From: CBFHND01 sp965657085
GTDB taxonomy: Bacteria; Pseudomonadota; Alphaproteobacteria; Rhodobacterales; Rhodobacteraceae
Direction: 5' to 3'
Assembly: GCA_965657085.1 (NCBI GenBank)
Contig: CBFHND010000005.1
Coordinates: 62,001 to 126,000 of the forward strand
Length of the DNA: 64,000 nucleotides
The translations under genes and the position numbers were made by a program. Under the pieces are notes generated by a model, which searched no databases, had not been told where the DNA came from, and saw only the letters and a program-made list of their open reading frames with translations. How positions within the stretch are numbered: position 1 is the first letter of the stretch; each line of letters opens with the position of its first letter. Of this stretch, positions 18,311 through 26,752 are shown one piece after another.

Positions 18311-18341
18311 TTGAAGCTACAGTAGCTGTAGATCGTATCTA
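18311..18341 (+). promoter_or_regulatory. MerR-type promoter/operator between the regulator and the CDF gene
   Basis: On the plus strand TTGAAG (18311-18316) and TATCTA (18336-18341) are separated by 19 bases, longer than the usual 17, which is the hallmark of promoters untwisted by MerR proteins. The spacer contains the dyad CTACAG-TAG-CTGTAG at 18317-18331. It lies 9 bases from the regulator's start, so one dimer could also repress its own gene. Confidence 0.8.
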
Positions 18342-18376
18342 TCTGAAAACGATTCGAATCGAAAGGAGCTGTCGCT

Positions 18377-19312
18377 ATGGGCCACGGCCATCATCACCAT
18401 GTCGATCCGGAGGCAGGAGACCGCCGTGTCATTGCAGCCATTGCCGTGAACATGGGCTTGACCGTTGCGCAGATCGTGGGGGGCATTGTCTCCGGCTCGC
18501 TCGCCCTGATCGCGGACGCGCTGCACAATTTTTCGGATGCGATCTCGCTTATCATCGCCTTCGGGGCGCGCAAGATTGCGCGGCGGCCCCGCGATGCCGA
18601 TATGACTTTCGGCTATGGCCGGATCGAGGTCGTCGCCGCTCTCATCAACTACACCACGCTGATCGTGATCGGGCTCTACCTACTCTACGAAGCTGCGATG
18701 CGGTTTGTTGATCCGCAGACGGTCGATGGATGGCTGATTGTCATCATAGCGGTCATCGCGCTGATAATTGACGCGGTGACGGCGGCGCTGACCTATGCCA
18801 TGTCCAAATCCAGCGTGAACATTCGCGCTGCATTCCTGCACAACGTGGCCGACGCGCTCGGGTCCGTCGCGGTCATCGTCGCGGGAACGCTGATCCTTCT
18901 CTACGACTGGAGGTTGATCGACCCCATCGTCACGGTCATGATCGCGGGTTACATCCTGTGGCAGTCTTTCCGAGAGATAGGCCCGGTGATCCGCATCCTG
19001 ATGCTGGGTTCGCCGCCCGACATCGAGACACGGGCGGTTCTCGATACGGTGCGCGGTGTCGATGGCGTGACGGGCATCCATCACGCGCATTTCTGGCAAA
19101 TGGATGAACACCGCGCCGCCCTCGACGCCCATGTCGTGATCGCCGAGGGCCGCTGGTCCGACGCCGATGCGGTCAAGGATGACATCAAGGCAGCTCTCGC
19201 CGAGCGTTTCGACATAGAGCATACGACGCTGGAACTGGAATGCGCACGGCACGCCTGCGACGCTCCAGTAGAGTTCGGCCGTCCAGGTCATAGCGGAGAG
19301 GCCGAGGCATGA
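18377..19312 (+). CDS. cation diffusion facilitator metal exporter (CzcD/ZitB-like)
   Basis: A 311-residue inner-membrane Zn2+/Cd2+ (possibly Co2+) proton antiporter. It opens with the His cluster MGHGHHHHVD, then six hydrophobic helices. The two metal-site motifs are visible: ADALHNFSDAISL in helix 2 and FLHNVADALGSV in helix 5. The C-terminal cytoplasmic domain includes GIHHAHFWQMDEHRAALDAHVV. AAAGGAG precedes the ATG by 8 bases. Its promoter has MerR-type spacing and its regulator is divergent, so it is likely metal induced. Confidence 0.93.
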   Translation: MGHGHHHHVDPEAGDRRVIAAIAVNMGLTVAQIVGGIVSGSLALIADALHNFSDAISLIIAFGARKIARRPRDADMTFGYGRIEVVAALINYTTLIVIGLYLLYEAAMRFVDPQTVDGWLIVIIAVIALIIDAVTAALTYAMSKSSVNIRAAFLHNVADALGSVAVIVAGTLILLYDWRLIDPIVTVMIAGYILWQSFREIGPVIRILMLGSPPDIETRAVLDTVRGVDGVTGIHHAHFWQMDEHRAALDAHVVIAEGRWSDADAVKDDIKAALAERFDIEHTTLELECARHACDAPVEFGRPGHSGEAEA

Positions 19313-19503
19313 CTGGCATTGTTCCCATCACAATGGTCGTCGCGCTGCTTTGGGAGCTATGGCTGGTGTAAACCTATGGCGAACCCTACCGCACGTATCG
19401 AAGGCAGCTGTGCGCGATTTGTAGCGGTTGCGGGACTGAACTTTGCGCAATAAACGGTGGTTGTCGCCGGTGCCAGAAACGTATGAGTTTTAGCGTTGCT
19501 TAA
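19309..19503 (+). pseudogene. membrane-anchor plus Cys-rich frame split by one in-frame TAA
   Basis: An ATG overlapping the CDF stop by ATGA encodes a 20-residue hydrophobic peptide ending at TAA (19369-19371). The same frame continues open for 43 codons to TAA at 19503 and contains six cysteines in zinc-ribbon-like spacing (CAICSGCGTELCAINGGCRRC). Removing the one TAA gives a single 64-residue protein, a membrane anchor followed by a Cys-rich tail. Either the gene is a recent pseudogene or only the peptide is made. I do not recognise the family. Confidence 0.35.
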
Positions 19504-19507
19504 GTGG

Positions 19508-19900
19508 TTACTTGCCTTCAGCCTGGCGTGCGTAATCCTCGGCGTCGAACCATCCCCGTGAAGCCATTACCTTGAGATCGTCTCCAACCTCCCACTCTTC
19601 CCATCCACGAATGTTGAGAGGTTTTCCGGATGTTGCGTCATGCCCGGTAAATGTCCAAACGAATATCACATGGCCCCCAGCGCAGCGCACATCATCACAG
19701 GACAGCGTCAAATCTGGAACATCCGCGTAAAATCCGGCGGCCATATCCTGAACGCGCGACCGTCCTGTCCAGGGATCGCCGTTATTAATGATGATTTCGC
19801 CGTCTTCTGCATAGAAAGAGGCCACTGCCTCGGCGGACTTGGAATTCCAAGCGGCTGTATAATCTGCAGCCATCTTGGCCACGGCATCCGGATCGATCAT
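19508..19900 (-). CDS. NTF2-like (SnoaL/DUF4440-type) protein
   Basis: A 130-residue protein with the NTF2-like fold pattern: MAADYTAAWNSKSAEAVASFYAEDGEIIINNGDPWTGR, a central FYADVPDLTLSCDDVRCAGGHVIFVWTFTG, and a C-terminal RGWFDAEDYARQ. The ATG at 19900 has AGGA close upstream; an in-frame start at 19933 would add 11 residues. Function is unknown; the superfamily includes small ligand-binding proteins and isomerases. It faces the CDF gene and has no obvious partner. Confidence 0.7.
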   Translation of the reverse strand: MIDPDAVAKMAADYTAAWNSKSAEAVASFYAEDGEIIINNGDPWTGRSRVQDMAAGFYADVPDLTLSCDDVRCAGGHVIFVWTFTGHDATSGKPLNIRGWEEWEVGDDLKVMASRGWFDAEDYARQAEGK

Positions 19901-19933
19901 TTTCCTACCCCTTCGTACTGACGTTTCTCGCAA

Positions 19934-20312
19934 CTATTGCACGTCGCATATGGTCAGCCAAAGCAAATCGACCGGTCAATAACCCCTTGCCAAAGCATTT
20001 CGGCCAAAAACGGTTCTCTGATTGCGGCCTTGTCAAATGGGTGAGCGATCTGTCCGTCCGGGGTCATGGTTCTCTTGGAGGTCGCGGGTGTTGCGCCTCA
20101 TGAGGGAGCGTCGGGGGCAGGTCACAGTCTAAATCGACAAAGGGGATTAAAAGCGCTTGGGTTGGCGGCGGATCGTACGTCCCCTTCGGCTTTGTGTCGT
20201 TGACCGAGAACCTGATGAAGATCTTCATGGGCCTATGGATGCCAGTACGGGCTCTTAGGCGGTTCTAGCGCCGATTTCCAAAGCACAAATGGGAACATGC
20301 GTCCGTGCGAAA
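19934..20312. other. gene-free stretch, possibly degraded sequence
   Basis: No open frame here has convincing composition or a ribosome-binding site. Around 20150-20270 one frame reads through SLTENLMKIFMGLWMPVRALRRF, which looks like the end of a decayed membrane protein, but it has no start. No inverted-repeat ends of an insertion sequence were seen. Confidence 0.4.
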
Positions 20313-20329
20313 TGTATCAAATTGTAAGG
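20313..20329 (+). promoter_or_regulatory. 17-base element upstream of the small protein at 20376
   Basis: TGTATCAAATTGTAAGG lies 47 bases before the ATG. A near copy (15 of 17 bases) occurs at 41168 before the related gene at 41242. Within it TGTA recurs at a 10-base step (20313 and 20323), one helical turn, as for tandem regulator binding. A TTGACA at 20341 follows. This is an inferred site; the binding protein is unknown. Confidence 0.4.
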
Positions 20330-20375
20330 CGTTGCTCCCATTGACACCTTTGCAATCATTTGCCAGACGTAAGGT

Positions 20376-20780
20376 ATGATGCAGAGCTTCTGGACACTTC
20401 GGTTACGTTCGGCCTTTGTGAGGCTAGTCGTTGTGTTTGCGCTGGTCGTTGCGACATCCGGACTTGGACATGCTGGTTCACATGCGCCTGATCACGCTCT
20501 ATCGAACGTGGTCTATGAACACAGCTTGATCTCTGATCACGAAGCGAACCATTGTGAGTCCCGTGCCGCATCAGGCGACTGTGAGGCACAGGCGCATCCT
20601 GTCGAGGAGCACCAGGCCTCGGTTGAGTGCTGCGATGGCGTTTGCATGTCCTTTGTGCCGCCGCAGCTCCGAGAATCTGCAGCTTGTGTAGAGACGTCCG
20701 AGATTTTTTCTCAGGCCGCAGAATTCGAGCCCTCAGCAGGTGCATTGGCCAATTTGCGGCCGCCTCGAAAATTTATTTGA
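20376..20780 (+). CDS. small secreted Cys/His protein with C-terminal Pro-Pro-Arg motif (copy 2)
   Basis: A 134-residue protein with a basic-hydrophobic signal (about 8-33), then a region dense in His and Cys (C60, C69, C85, C86, C90, C104, plus about ten His), with SGDC as in copy 1, and the end LRPPRKFI. It heads the lipoprotein-TolC-oxidase-cupredoxin cluster and shares an upstream 17-base element with copy 3. A periplasmic metal-binding or sensing role is inferred from composition and position. The first Met may be at 20376 or 20379. Confidence 0.6.
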   Translation: MMQSFWTLRLRSAFVRLVVVFALVVATSGLGHAGSHAPDHALSNVVYEHSLISDHEANHCESRAASGDCEAQAHPVEEHQASVECCDGVCMSFVPPQLRESAACVETSEIFSQAAEFEPSAGALANLRPPRKFI

Positions 20781-20853
20781 TTTTCCTTCTTTGAAGTTTG
20801 TCATTCGGCCCTCGCGCCGTGACGATATAAATCCAACAAGTCAGGTATGATCC

Positions 20854-21075
20854 ATGAAATACTATATCTATCCGGGAGCATCCGCTCTCGTTCTCGGTGC
20901 ATGTGCATATGAGCCCACACCTCTACCGATCGTTACAGATCAACAAGCAACCATGAACAGTGCTGTTCTTTCACCGGTTCAATATCAGGACCCATTGGCT
21001 GGCTACACCTATCGTGCACCGACCGGGCCACGCGATTGGCGCTCGGTCAACGAAGAACAGACGGAGGGCAACTGA
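20854..21075 (+). CDS. small lipoprotein
   Basis: A 73-residue protein with a lipoprotein signal ending in the lipobox LGAC (C17), then a short, proline-rich tail with no known domain. Its stop overlaps the start of the TolC-like lipoprotein gene by one base (TGATG), so the two are translationally coupled. A helper role in outer-membrane channel assembly is a guess from coupling alone. Confidence 0.65.
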   Translation: MKYYIYPGASALVLGACAYEPTPLPIVTDQQATMNSAVLSPVQYQDPLAGYTYRAPTGPRDWRSVNEEQTEGN

Positions 21076-22535
21076 TGCGCGTATCAAAATTCCCACTCAT
21101 CGCAGGATTTCCATTGGTCTTGGGTGCCTGCGCCACCGCTATTCCCAGTGCTTACACTGAGCCGAAAGCTGGCTTTGCCAACGTTGCCAGCCAAGTTTCG
21201 CCAGCAATCGCAAAGCGAGCCGTATTTGCCGAAACGCAGGCCGAAAACGAAGCTCTGCGCAAGCAGGTGCACGCGATGGTGCATCGCAAGACCATCTCGG
21301 CAGATACTGCAGTTCAGGTAGCACTTCTCAACAACAAGGGTTTGCAGGCCTCTTACGCCAACGTGGGTCTTTCCGCGGCCGAAGCTTGGCAACAATCAAC
21401 CCCTGAAAACCCGGTTGTCTCCATCGGGATTCTGGGCATCGGAGCGCCTGAGCTAGGCGCATACCGTGCAATTGAAGGGCTGATCCGAACAAATGTTCTG
21501 GATGCAACAACGCGGAAACAACGGCGCGCCATTGCAGATGCAAATTTCAGGCAGGCCCAACTGGAGGCCGTTAACGATACCCTTGCCCTTGCGAATCAGA
21601 CGCGGCAGGCGTGGGTCAACGCCGTTTCTGCCTTCGAGACAGTCAGCTACTTGAAGCGAGCAAAGGCGACTTCGGACGCTGGGTCCGAGCTTGCCAGAAG
21701 GCTTGGTGAAACAGGCGCTTTGAACCGGGCAGGGCAGGCGCGTGAACAGGCGTTCAACGCAGAACTTGCCGGACAGCTTGCCCGCGCTCGACTCGATGCG
21801 ACAATGGCTAAGGAAGAACTGACCAGGTTGATGGGGCTTTGGGGCACGGAAGTGAACTACTTCGTACCTGATGCTTTGCCTGCTTTGCCCAAGTCAATCG
21901 GTCGCGTAACGGGCGTAGAGGCCAAGGCGCTGCGTAACCGTGTCGATTTGCGGGTCGCCAAACTCGGTCTTGAGGCCCAGGCAAAAGCGTTTGGCCTGAC
22001 GGACCAAACACGGATCGTGAGCGACCTCGAGTTCGTCGGCGGCTTCGAACTCGAGCGAGAGGTGGAGGGCGGCGAGACAGAAACCGAGACCACACCACAG
22101 GTGGAAATCGAGTTCGCGATCCCGATCTACGACACGGGCAAGGCACGCATGCGCAAAGCTGAACTCATGTATCTGCAATCGGCTAACGTGCTTGCAGAGA
22201 AAGCTGTAGACGTACGCTCTGAAGCCAGGGGCGCCGAAACGGCTTATCATGCCTCGTACAAGATCGCCCGTCACTATCGGGACGTTTTGGTTCCCTTGCG
22301 TACGACGGTCGAGGAGGAGGGGCTACTCTCCTACAACGGCATGATCACCAACACATTTGAATTATTGACGGACGTCCGTCAGAAGCTAGCCGCTTCTTTG
22401 GAGGCAGCTAACGCGAAGCGCGACTTCTACATCGCTCAAGCCAACGTGACAGCCGCGATCTACGGCGGTGGAGTTGCTGGCGGCGGCGGTGGCGAAGGCG
22501 CAGCAGTAGCCGCCGGCGGCGGCGCACCACACTGA
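21075..22535 (+). CDS. TolC-family outer-membrane efflux lipoprotein
   Basis: A 486-residue outer-membrane factor. It begins with a lipoprotein signal (lipobox LGAC), then two internally similar alpha-helical halves typical of OEP/TolC proteins (AVQVALLNNKGLQASYANVGLSAAE; NRVDLRVAKLGLEAQAKAFGLT) and a beta segment (QVEIEFAIPIYDTGKARMRKAE). The C-terminus is low-complexity Gly/Ala. Start at 21075 fits the lipoprotein signal; an in-frame extension to 21036 would overlap the upstream gene. It could serve the RND pump at 13128-17725, whose operon lacks a channel, or export within this cluster. Confidence 0.88.
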   Translation: MRVSKFPLIAGFPLVLGACATAIPSAYTEPKAGFANVASQVSPAIAKRAVFAETQAENEALRKQVHAMVHRKTISADTAVQVALLNNKGLQASYANVGLSAAEAWQQSTPENPVVSIGILGIGAPELGAYRAIEGLIRTNVLDATTRKQRRAIADANFRQAQLEAVNDTLALANQTRQAWVNAVSAFETVSYLKRAKATSDAGSELARRLGETGALNRAGQAREQAFNAELAGQLARARLDATMAKEELTRLMGLWGTEVNYFVPDALPALPKSIGRVTGVEAKALRNRVDLRVAKLGLEAQAKAFGLTDQTRIVSDLEFVGGFELEREVEGGETETETTPQVEIEFAIPIYDTGKARMRKAELMYLQSANVLAEKAVDVRSEARGAETAYHASYKIARHYRDVLVPLRTTVEEEGLLSYNGMITNTFELLTDVRQKLAASLEAANAKRDFYIAQANVTAAIYGGGVAGGGGGEGAAVAAGGGAPH

Positions 22536-22548
22536 AAGGAATGATGAT

Positions 22549-23907
22549 ATGTTAAATAGACGTCAACTACTCGGAGCCGGTGCCGCAGGTGCGACGCTGG
22601 TATCTTCCAAGGCTTGGGGCCAAACACTCAATATGGGTTTGCCGGAAGCGGCGCTGATGGACACCGCAGCGACGCAGGTCACGCCACGACCCTCTTCGGG
22701 CGTGGACTACACCCCGGTTGTGACACTAAACGGCTGGACATTGCCTTACAGGATGAACAATGGGGTCAAGGAATTCCATCTTGTCGCCGAACCCGTCGAA
22801 CGCGAGATGGCCGACGGTATGATCGCGCATCTCTGGGGCTACAACGGCCAATCGACCGGTCCCACGATCGAGGCTGTGGAAGGTGATCGTATTCGAATTT
22901 ACGTCACCAACAAGCTACCGGAAGAAACTTCTGTCCATTGGCATGGTCTGATCCTTCCATCAGGTATGGACGGCGTCGTTGGCCTGAGCCATCCCGGCAT
23001 CAAACCCGGAAAGACATTTATCTACGAGTTCGACCTGATCAAATCCGGGACTTTCATGTACCACCCGCACGCGGATGAGATGACCCAGATGGCGATGGGC
23101 ATGATGGGGATGTTCGTGGTCCACCCGAAGGACCCGACGTTCATGCCCGTGGACCGCGATTTCCTGATCATGCTGAACGCGTTCGACATTGATCCCGGTA
23201 CGTATGTCCCTCGCATCATGACGATGACGGACTTCAACCTTTGGACGTGGAACAGTCGGATTTTTCCGGACATTGATCCTCTGGTGGTCAACAAGGGCGA
23301 CAAGGTGCGTGTCCGCGTTGGCAACCTGACCATGACCAATCACCCCATTCACATGCACGGGTATGATTTCAAGGTCACTTGCACCGACGGTGGCTGGGTG
23401 CCGGAATCGGCACAATGGCCAGAGGTCAGCATCGATATTCCGGTAGGTGCTATGCGTGCATACGAATTCGTGGCAGATAATCTTGGAGATTGGGCAATCC
23501 ACTGCCACAAATCGCATCACACAATGAATGCGATGGGACACGACGTGCCAACATTCATTGGCGTCAACAAGAAGCCACTGACCCAAAAAATCCGTCAGTT
23601 CCAACCCGAATACATGCCGATGGGGACCGCAGGCATGGGGGACATGGGCAAAATGTCCATGGAGCTTCCGGACAACACAATCCCCATGATGAATGGTTGG
23701 GGGCCGCATGGGCCGCTTGAGATGGGCGGCATGTTCTCGGTCGTGAAGGTGCGGGACGGCATCGACGCCGACGATTATTCCGACCCAGGTTGGTACGAAA
23801 ATCCTCCCGGTGAGCAAGCCTATGAATGGACCGGGGAATTGCCGGAATTTGCGTCGAACCATAGCCCCCAAACGATCCTGACACCCAAACCAACCTCGAA
23901 GGGCTGA
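22549..23907 (+). CDS. multicopper oxidase
   Basis: A 452-residue exported oxidase, probably oxidising Cu(I) to Cu(II) in the periplasm. The N-terminus MLNRRQLLGAGAAGATLV is a Tat-type signal. Copper ligands are visible as HWH (130-132), HPH (172-174), HPIHMHG (265-271) and HCHKSHHTMNAM (318-329); the last joins the T1 and trinuclear sites. It is shorter than CopA-type enzymes (about 600) and has a Met/Gly-rich stretch near 368-400. It is flanked by the TolC lipoprotein gene (14 bases upstream) and two cupredoxin genes. Confidence 0.93.
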   Translation: MLNRRQLLGAGAAGATLVSSKAWGQTLNMGLPEAALMDTAATQVTPRPSSGVDYTPVVTLNGWTLPYRMNNGVKEFHLVAEPVEREMADGMIAHLWGYNGQSTGPTIEAVEGDRIRIYVTNKLPEETSVHWHGLILPSGMDGVVGLSHPGIKPGKTFIYEFDLIKSGTFMYHPHADEMTQMAMGMMGMFVVHPKDPTFMPVDRDFLIMLNAFDIDPGTYVPRIMTMTDFNLWTWNSRIFPDIDPLVVNKGDKVRVRVGNLTMTNHPIHMHGYDFKVTCTDGGWVPESAQWPEVSIDIPVGAMRAYEFVADNLGDWAIHCHKSHHTMNAMGHDVPTFIGVNKKPLTQKIRQFQPEYMPMGTAGMGDMGKMSMELPDNTIPMMNGWGPHGPLEMGGMFSVVKVRDGIDADDYSDPGWYENPPGEQAYEWTGELPEFASNHSPQTILTPKPTSKG

Positions 23908-23953
23908 CCAGCCTTTCGAGATACTTGAACAACTCAAAAAACAGGAAAAACCG

Positions 23954-24778
23954 ATGAAGAACCTTCTTTTGACAACAGCGATCGCTCTGACGCTTGGGAT
24001 GCCCGTATATGCTGCAGGCTCCCATTCTGAAGGACACGACGAAGTAAAAACCGACGAAGCCCATGGCCACGGCGAAGAGGCCCATGGCCACGGCGACGAA
24101 GCACAGGGTCACGGCGACGAGGCACAGGGTCACGGCAATGATGCCCACGCCCACGAGCACGCCGAGATGGCGGCGGGCATGCCGGGGATGGCGAACGAAG
24201 TTTCGCGGACGATCAATGTGATCATGCGCGAAACGGACGACGGTGAAATGATCTTTGAGCCGAAAAGTTTTGAGTTCGAAGAGGGTGAAACGATCCGCTT
24301 CAGTGTGACTAACGAGGGCGAGCTTGAGCATGAGTTTGTTATTGATGACGTCGCCGGAAACGCCAAGCACAAGGACGCAATGGCGGCCATGGACATGGAG
24401 CATGACGACCCGAACTCGATACGTCTCGATGAAGGCAAATCGGGGGAAGTCATCTGGAAATTCTCCAATGCCGGAACATTCGAATTTGCTTGTCTGATCC
24501 CTGGTCACTACGAATCCGGCATGTTCGGGCCCATCAAAGTGTCGAAGAAAGCCGCCCAGGCCGAGATAGAGTACACCAAGGGAACGATCAAGAAAGTCGA
24601 TGCCAAGGGCGGCAAGGTGACGATCAACCATGGGCCGCTGGTCAACCTCGGCATGCCCGCGATGACTATGGTGTTCAGAGCCGATGAGGCAATGATTGCC
24701 AAGATGTCCGCGGGCCAAGCCATCGAATTCGTCGCGGAGCCAGTGAAGGGCAAGCTGACTGTCACTCACCTTAAGTAG
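23954..24778 (+). CDS. cupredoxin-CusF fusion protein with His-rich linker
   Basis: A 274-residue periplasmic copper protein. Residues 1-21 are a Sec signal; 23-72 are a linker of repeated HGHGDEA-type units; 85-197 form a plastocyanin-like cupredoxin with type 1 copper ligands H126, C180, H185 and M190 (ACLIPGHYESGMFG); 205-274 are a CusF-like domain with H226 and M234, M237, M239 (NLGMPAMTM). In E. coli CusF the position before the methionine pair is Trp; here it is Met, as in the separate CusF at 40602. It may pass copper between the oxidase and a chaperone. Confidence 0.9.
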   Translation: MKNLLLTTAIALTLGMPVYAAGSHSEGHDEVKTDEAHGHGEEAHGHGDEAQGHGDEAQGHGNDAHAHEHAEMAAGMPGMANEVSRTINVIMRETDDGEMIFEPKSFEFEEGETIRFSVTNEGELEHEFVIDDVAGNAKHKDAMAAMDMEHDDPNSIRLDEGKSGEVIWKFSNAGTFEFACLIPGHYESGMFGPIKVSKKAAQAEIEYTKGTIKKVDAKGGKVTINHGPLVNLGMPAMTMVFRADEAMIAKMSAGQAIEFVAEPVKGKLTVTHLK

Positions 24779-24844
24779 ACATCAAGGGAGGCGATGCACT
24801 GTGTCGCCTCCTTTATCCTCACCTCGGTTTTGAATGGAGTGACT

Positions 24845-25420
24845 ATGCTGAGCAGGTACACGCATCTCCAACTTGCCCGTTGGGGTAGGAAACCGAAAAC
24901 GCTGATAATGGGGCTGATTTTTGGGATTGGCGTCAGCTTCTCGCCCCATGTTGTCGACGCAGATACAGGAATTGGCGAACGGCCGCACGACAAGGCGTAT
25001 GATTCCCCCGGGCATGTTCCAATCGGAAAGCTGGGTGCTGGCGCTAATATCACCCGTACCATCGAAGTGAAAATTAATGAAACCCAGAGCGGCTACATGC
25101 TGTTTGAGCCTGATGTGATCCACATCGAGCACGGATCTGTGGTGCGGTTTGAAATTACCAACCCTGGTTCTATGGAGCACGAGTTCTTTCTGGGTTCCTT
25201 TGATGAGATAGCCAAACACGAGCAATGGATGCGAAAGCATCCCGATATGGAGCACGACAATCCGAATTCGGTCACAATTCCAAGCGCGAAGACAGCGACG
25301 TTGGATTGGGAGTTTTCGGACATAACCAATCTTGAGTTTGTTTGTCTGATCCCGGGGCACCGTGAGGCAGGCATGTTCGGCGTGATCATTGTGCATGATC
25401 ATTTCGACCCAAAACCTTGA
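24845..25420 (+). CDS. second plastocyanin-like cupredoxin
   Basis: A 191-residue protein with an N-terminal hydrophobic segment (about 18-36, signal or anchor) and one cupredoxin domain (about 70-187) with probable type 1 ligands H112, C167, H172 and M177 (CLIPGHREAGMFG). It is clearly related to the cupredoxin half of the preceding gene: both have an EHEF ligand motif, the DMEHD(D/N)PNS segment and the CLIPGH loop. That points to tandem duplication followed by gain or loss of the CusF part. I chose the ATG at 24845 (TGGAG 6 bases upstream); the frame opens earlier at 24794. Confidence 0.85.
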   Translation: MLSRYTHLQLARWGRKPKTLIMGLIFGIGVSFSPHVVDADTGIGERPHDKAYDSPGHVPIGKLGAGANITRTIEVKINETQSGYMLFEPDVIHIEHGSVVRFEITNPGSMEHEFFLGSFDEIAKHEQWMRKHPDMEHDNPNSVTIPSAKTATLDWEFSDITNLEFVCLIPGHREAGMFGVIIVHDHFDPKP

Positions 25421-25437
25421 AATCGAGTGATTGACGT

Positions 25438-26676
25438 ATGTCTCTAATGGAACGATATCACGACCTGGTCCACAAAGTATCTGCAGCGTTTGGGTATCAA
25501 TATACCGAGTCAGTTCCAGATTGGATCCACCCGTTCATACACCTGATCCTGGTACTGGCACCGGCACTTCTGGTTGCCGTCGTAAGCTATCTTACACTTC
25601 GATTTGTTTTCAAACACTGGCGCCATCCGAGAAAAGTCGAACCGCAAAAGGAATGGATCCGCGGTCTGGATCCTCGCCTGTTTAGCTCCGTCTTGCGGCA
25701 TTCACGAAAGCAACAGGCTTTGATGATCGCGTTAAGCCTTGTCGCCATGCCCATATTGTATCTGACACTAGAGTTGCCGAAGCAGATCGTGAACAATGCA
25801 TTGGACTCTGATCGTTTCCCAGTCCGACTTTGGGACTATGAACTTGACCAAGTGGCGTTCCTCCTTGTTTTGTGTGGTTTTTACTTGTCTGCGATCATAC
25901 TTAGCGGCCTGAACAAGTATATCCTCAACGTCTTCAAGGGCTATGTTTCCGAAAGGTTCTTGCGTCGCTTCAGATTATTGGTTTTCCGGCAGTGGCGCAG
26001 TGATCCGGAGTCCAAGAACCAAAGTGAGATTGTTCCCATACTCGCCCAAGAGGTTGAGCCAATCGGCGGCTTTGCGGCCGACGTTCTTACGCTACCGATC
26101 ATGCAGGGGGGGACCCTTGCGACCATTCTCTTGTTTATGTTCATGCAAGATCCGGTTTTGGGTGCAGCTGCTCTGACTGTCTTACCGATTCAACTCATAC
26201 TGCTTCCAAGGCTACAAAGACGGGTCAATATCCTCTCCAGAGAACGGATTTCCGAGGTTCGCCAATTGGGTAGACACCTCAACGACCAATTGCGCGCAGA
26301 GGCAGCAAGTTCCCAGCCTCTTGCACGGACAAGCGCCAGTTTTCGCGAGCTGGAACGAGTAAGGCGTCGAATTTTCCGGTTAAAGTTCTTCATCAAGTCT
26401 CTCAACAACTTTCTGACCGCGCTGACACCATTCCTTTTCTACTCGCTCGGAGGGTACTTCGTTATCGAAGGACGTATTAGCCTTGGTGCACTTGTTGCTG
26501 TGCTGGCGGCACACAAGGATTTTTCGGCACCTTTGAAAGAGCTCTTTCGCTATTATCAGACTCTGGAGGACACCCGGATTAGATATCAGGAAATAACGAC
26601 ATTCTTTTCAAAGGCTGAGATAAAACCAGAGGAAAAACCACGGCATGATTTACCGTTGAAAGTAGTACATGGGTGA
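25438..26676 (+). CDS. ABC exporter membrane domain without ATPase
   Basis: A 412-residue membrane protein with an N-terminal hydrophobic region (about 30-58) and an ABC-exporter-type six-helix domain (about 95-390), including the coupling-helix region SRERISEVRQLGRHLNDQLRAEAASSQPLARTSASF and the final GGYFVIEGRISLGALVAVLAAHKDFSAPLKEL. The protein stops about 25 residues later, where the nucleotide-binding domain should begin; no Walker A or signature motif is found here or downstream. It may be a truncated gene or a half-transporter using an ATPase encoded elsewhere. It follows the cupredoxin gene by 17 bases. Confidence 0.75.
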   Translation: MSLMERYHDLVHKVSAAFGYQYTESVPDWIHPFIHLILVLAPALLVAVVSYLTLRFVFKHWRHPRKVEPQKEWIRGLDPRLFSSVLRHSRKQQALMIALSLVAMPILYLTLELPKQIVNNALDSDRFPVRLWDYELDQVAFLLVLCGFYLSAIILSGLNKYILNVFKGYVSERFLRRFRLLVFRQWRSDPESKNQSEIVPILAQEVEPIGGFAADVLTLPIMQGGTLATILLFMFMQDPVLGAAALTVLPIQLILLPRLQRRVNILSRERISEVRQLGRHLNDQLRAEAASSQPLARTSASFRELERVRRRIFRLKFFIKSLNNFLTALTPFLFYSLGGYFVIEGRISLGALVAVLAAHKDFSAPLKELFRYYQTLEDTRIRYQEITTFFSKAEIKPEEKPRHDLPLKVVHG

Positions 26677-26752
26677 TTTTGGTTCTCTGTCCGGCGGGTG
26701 ATTAGTAGAAGTCTGCCGACGTGAACCGACCAAACATCGGAGGAAAATAGTA

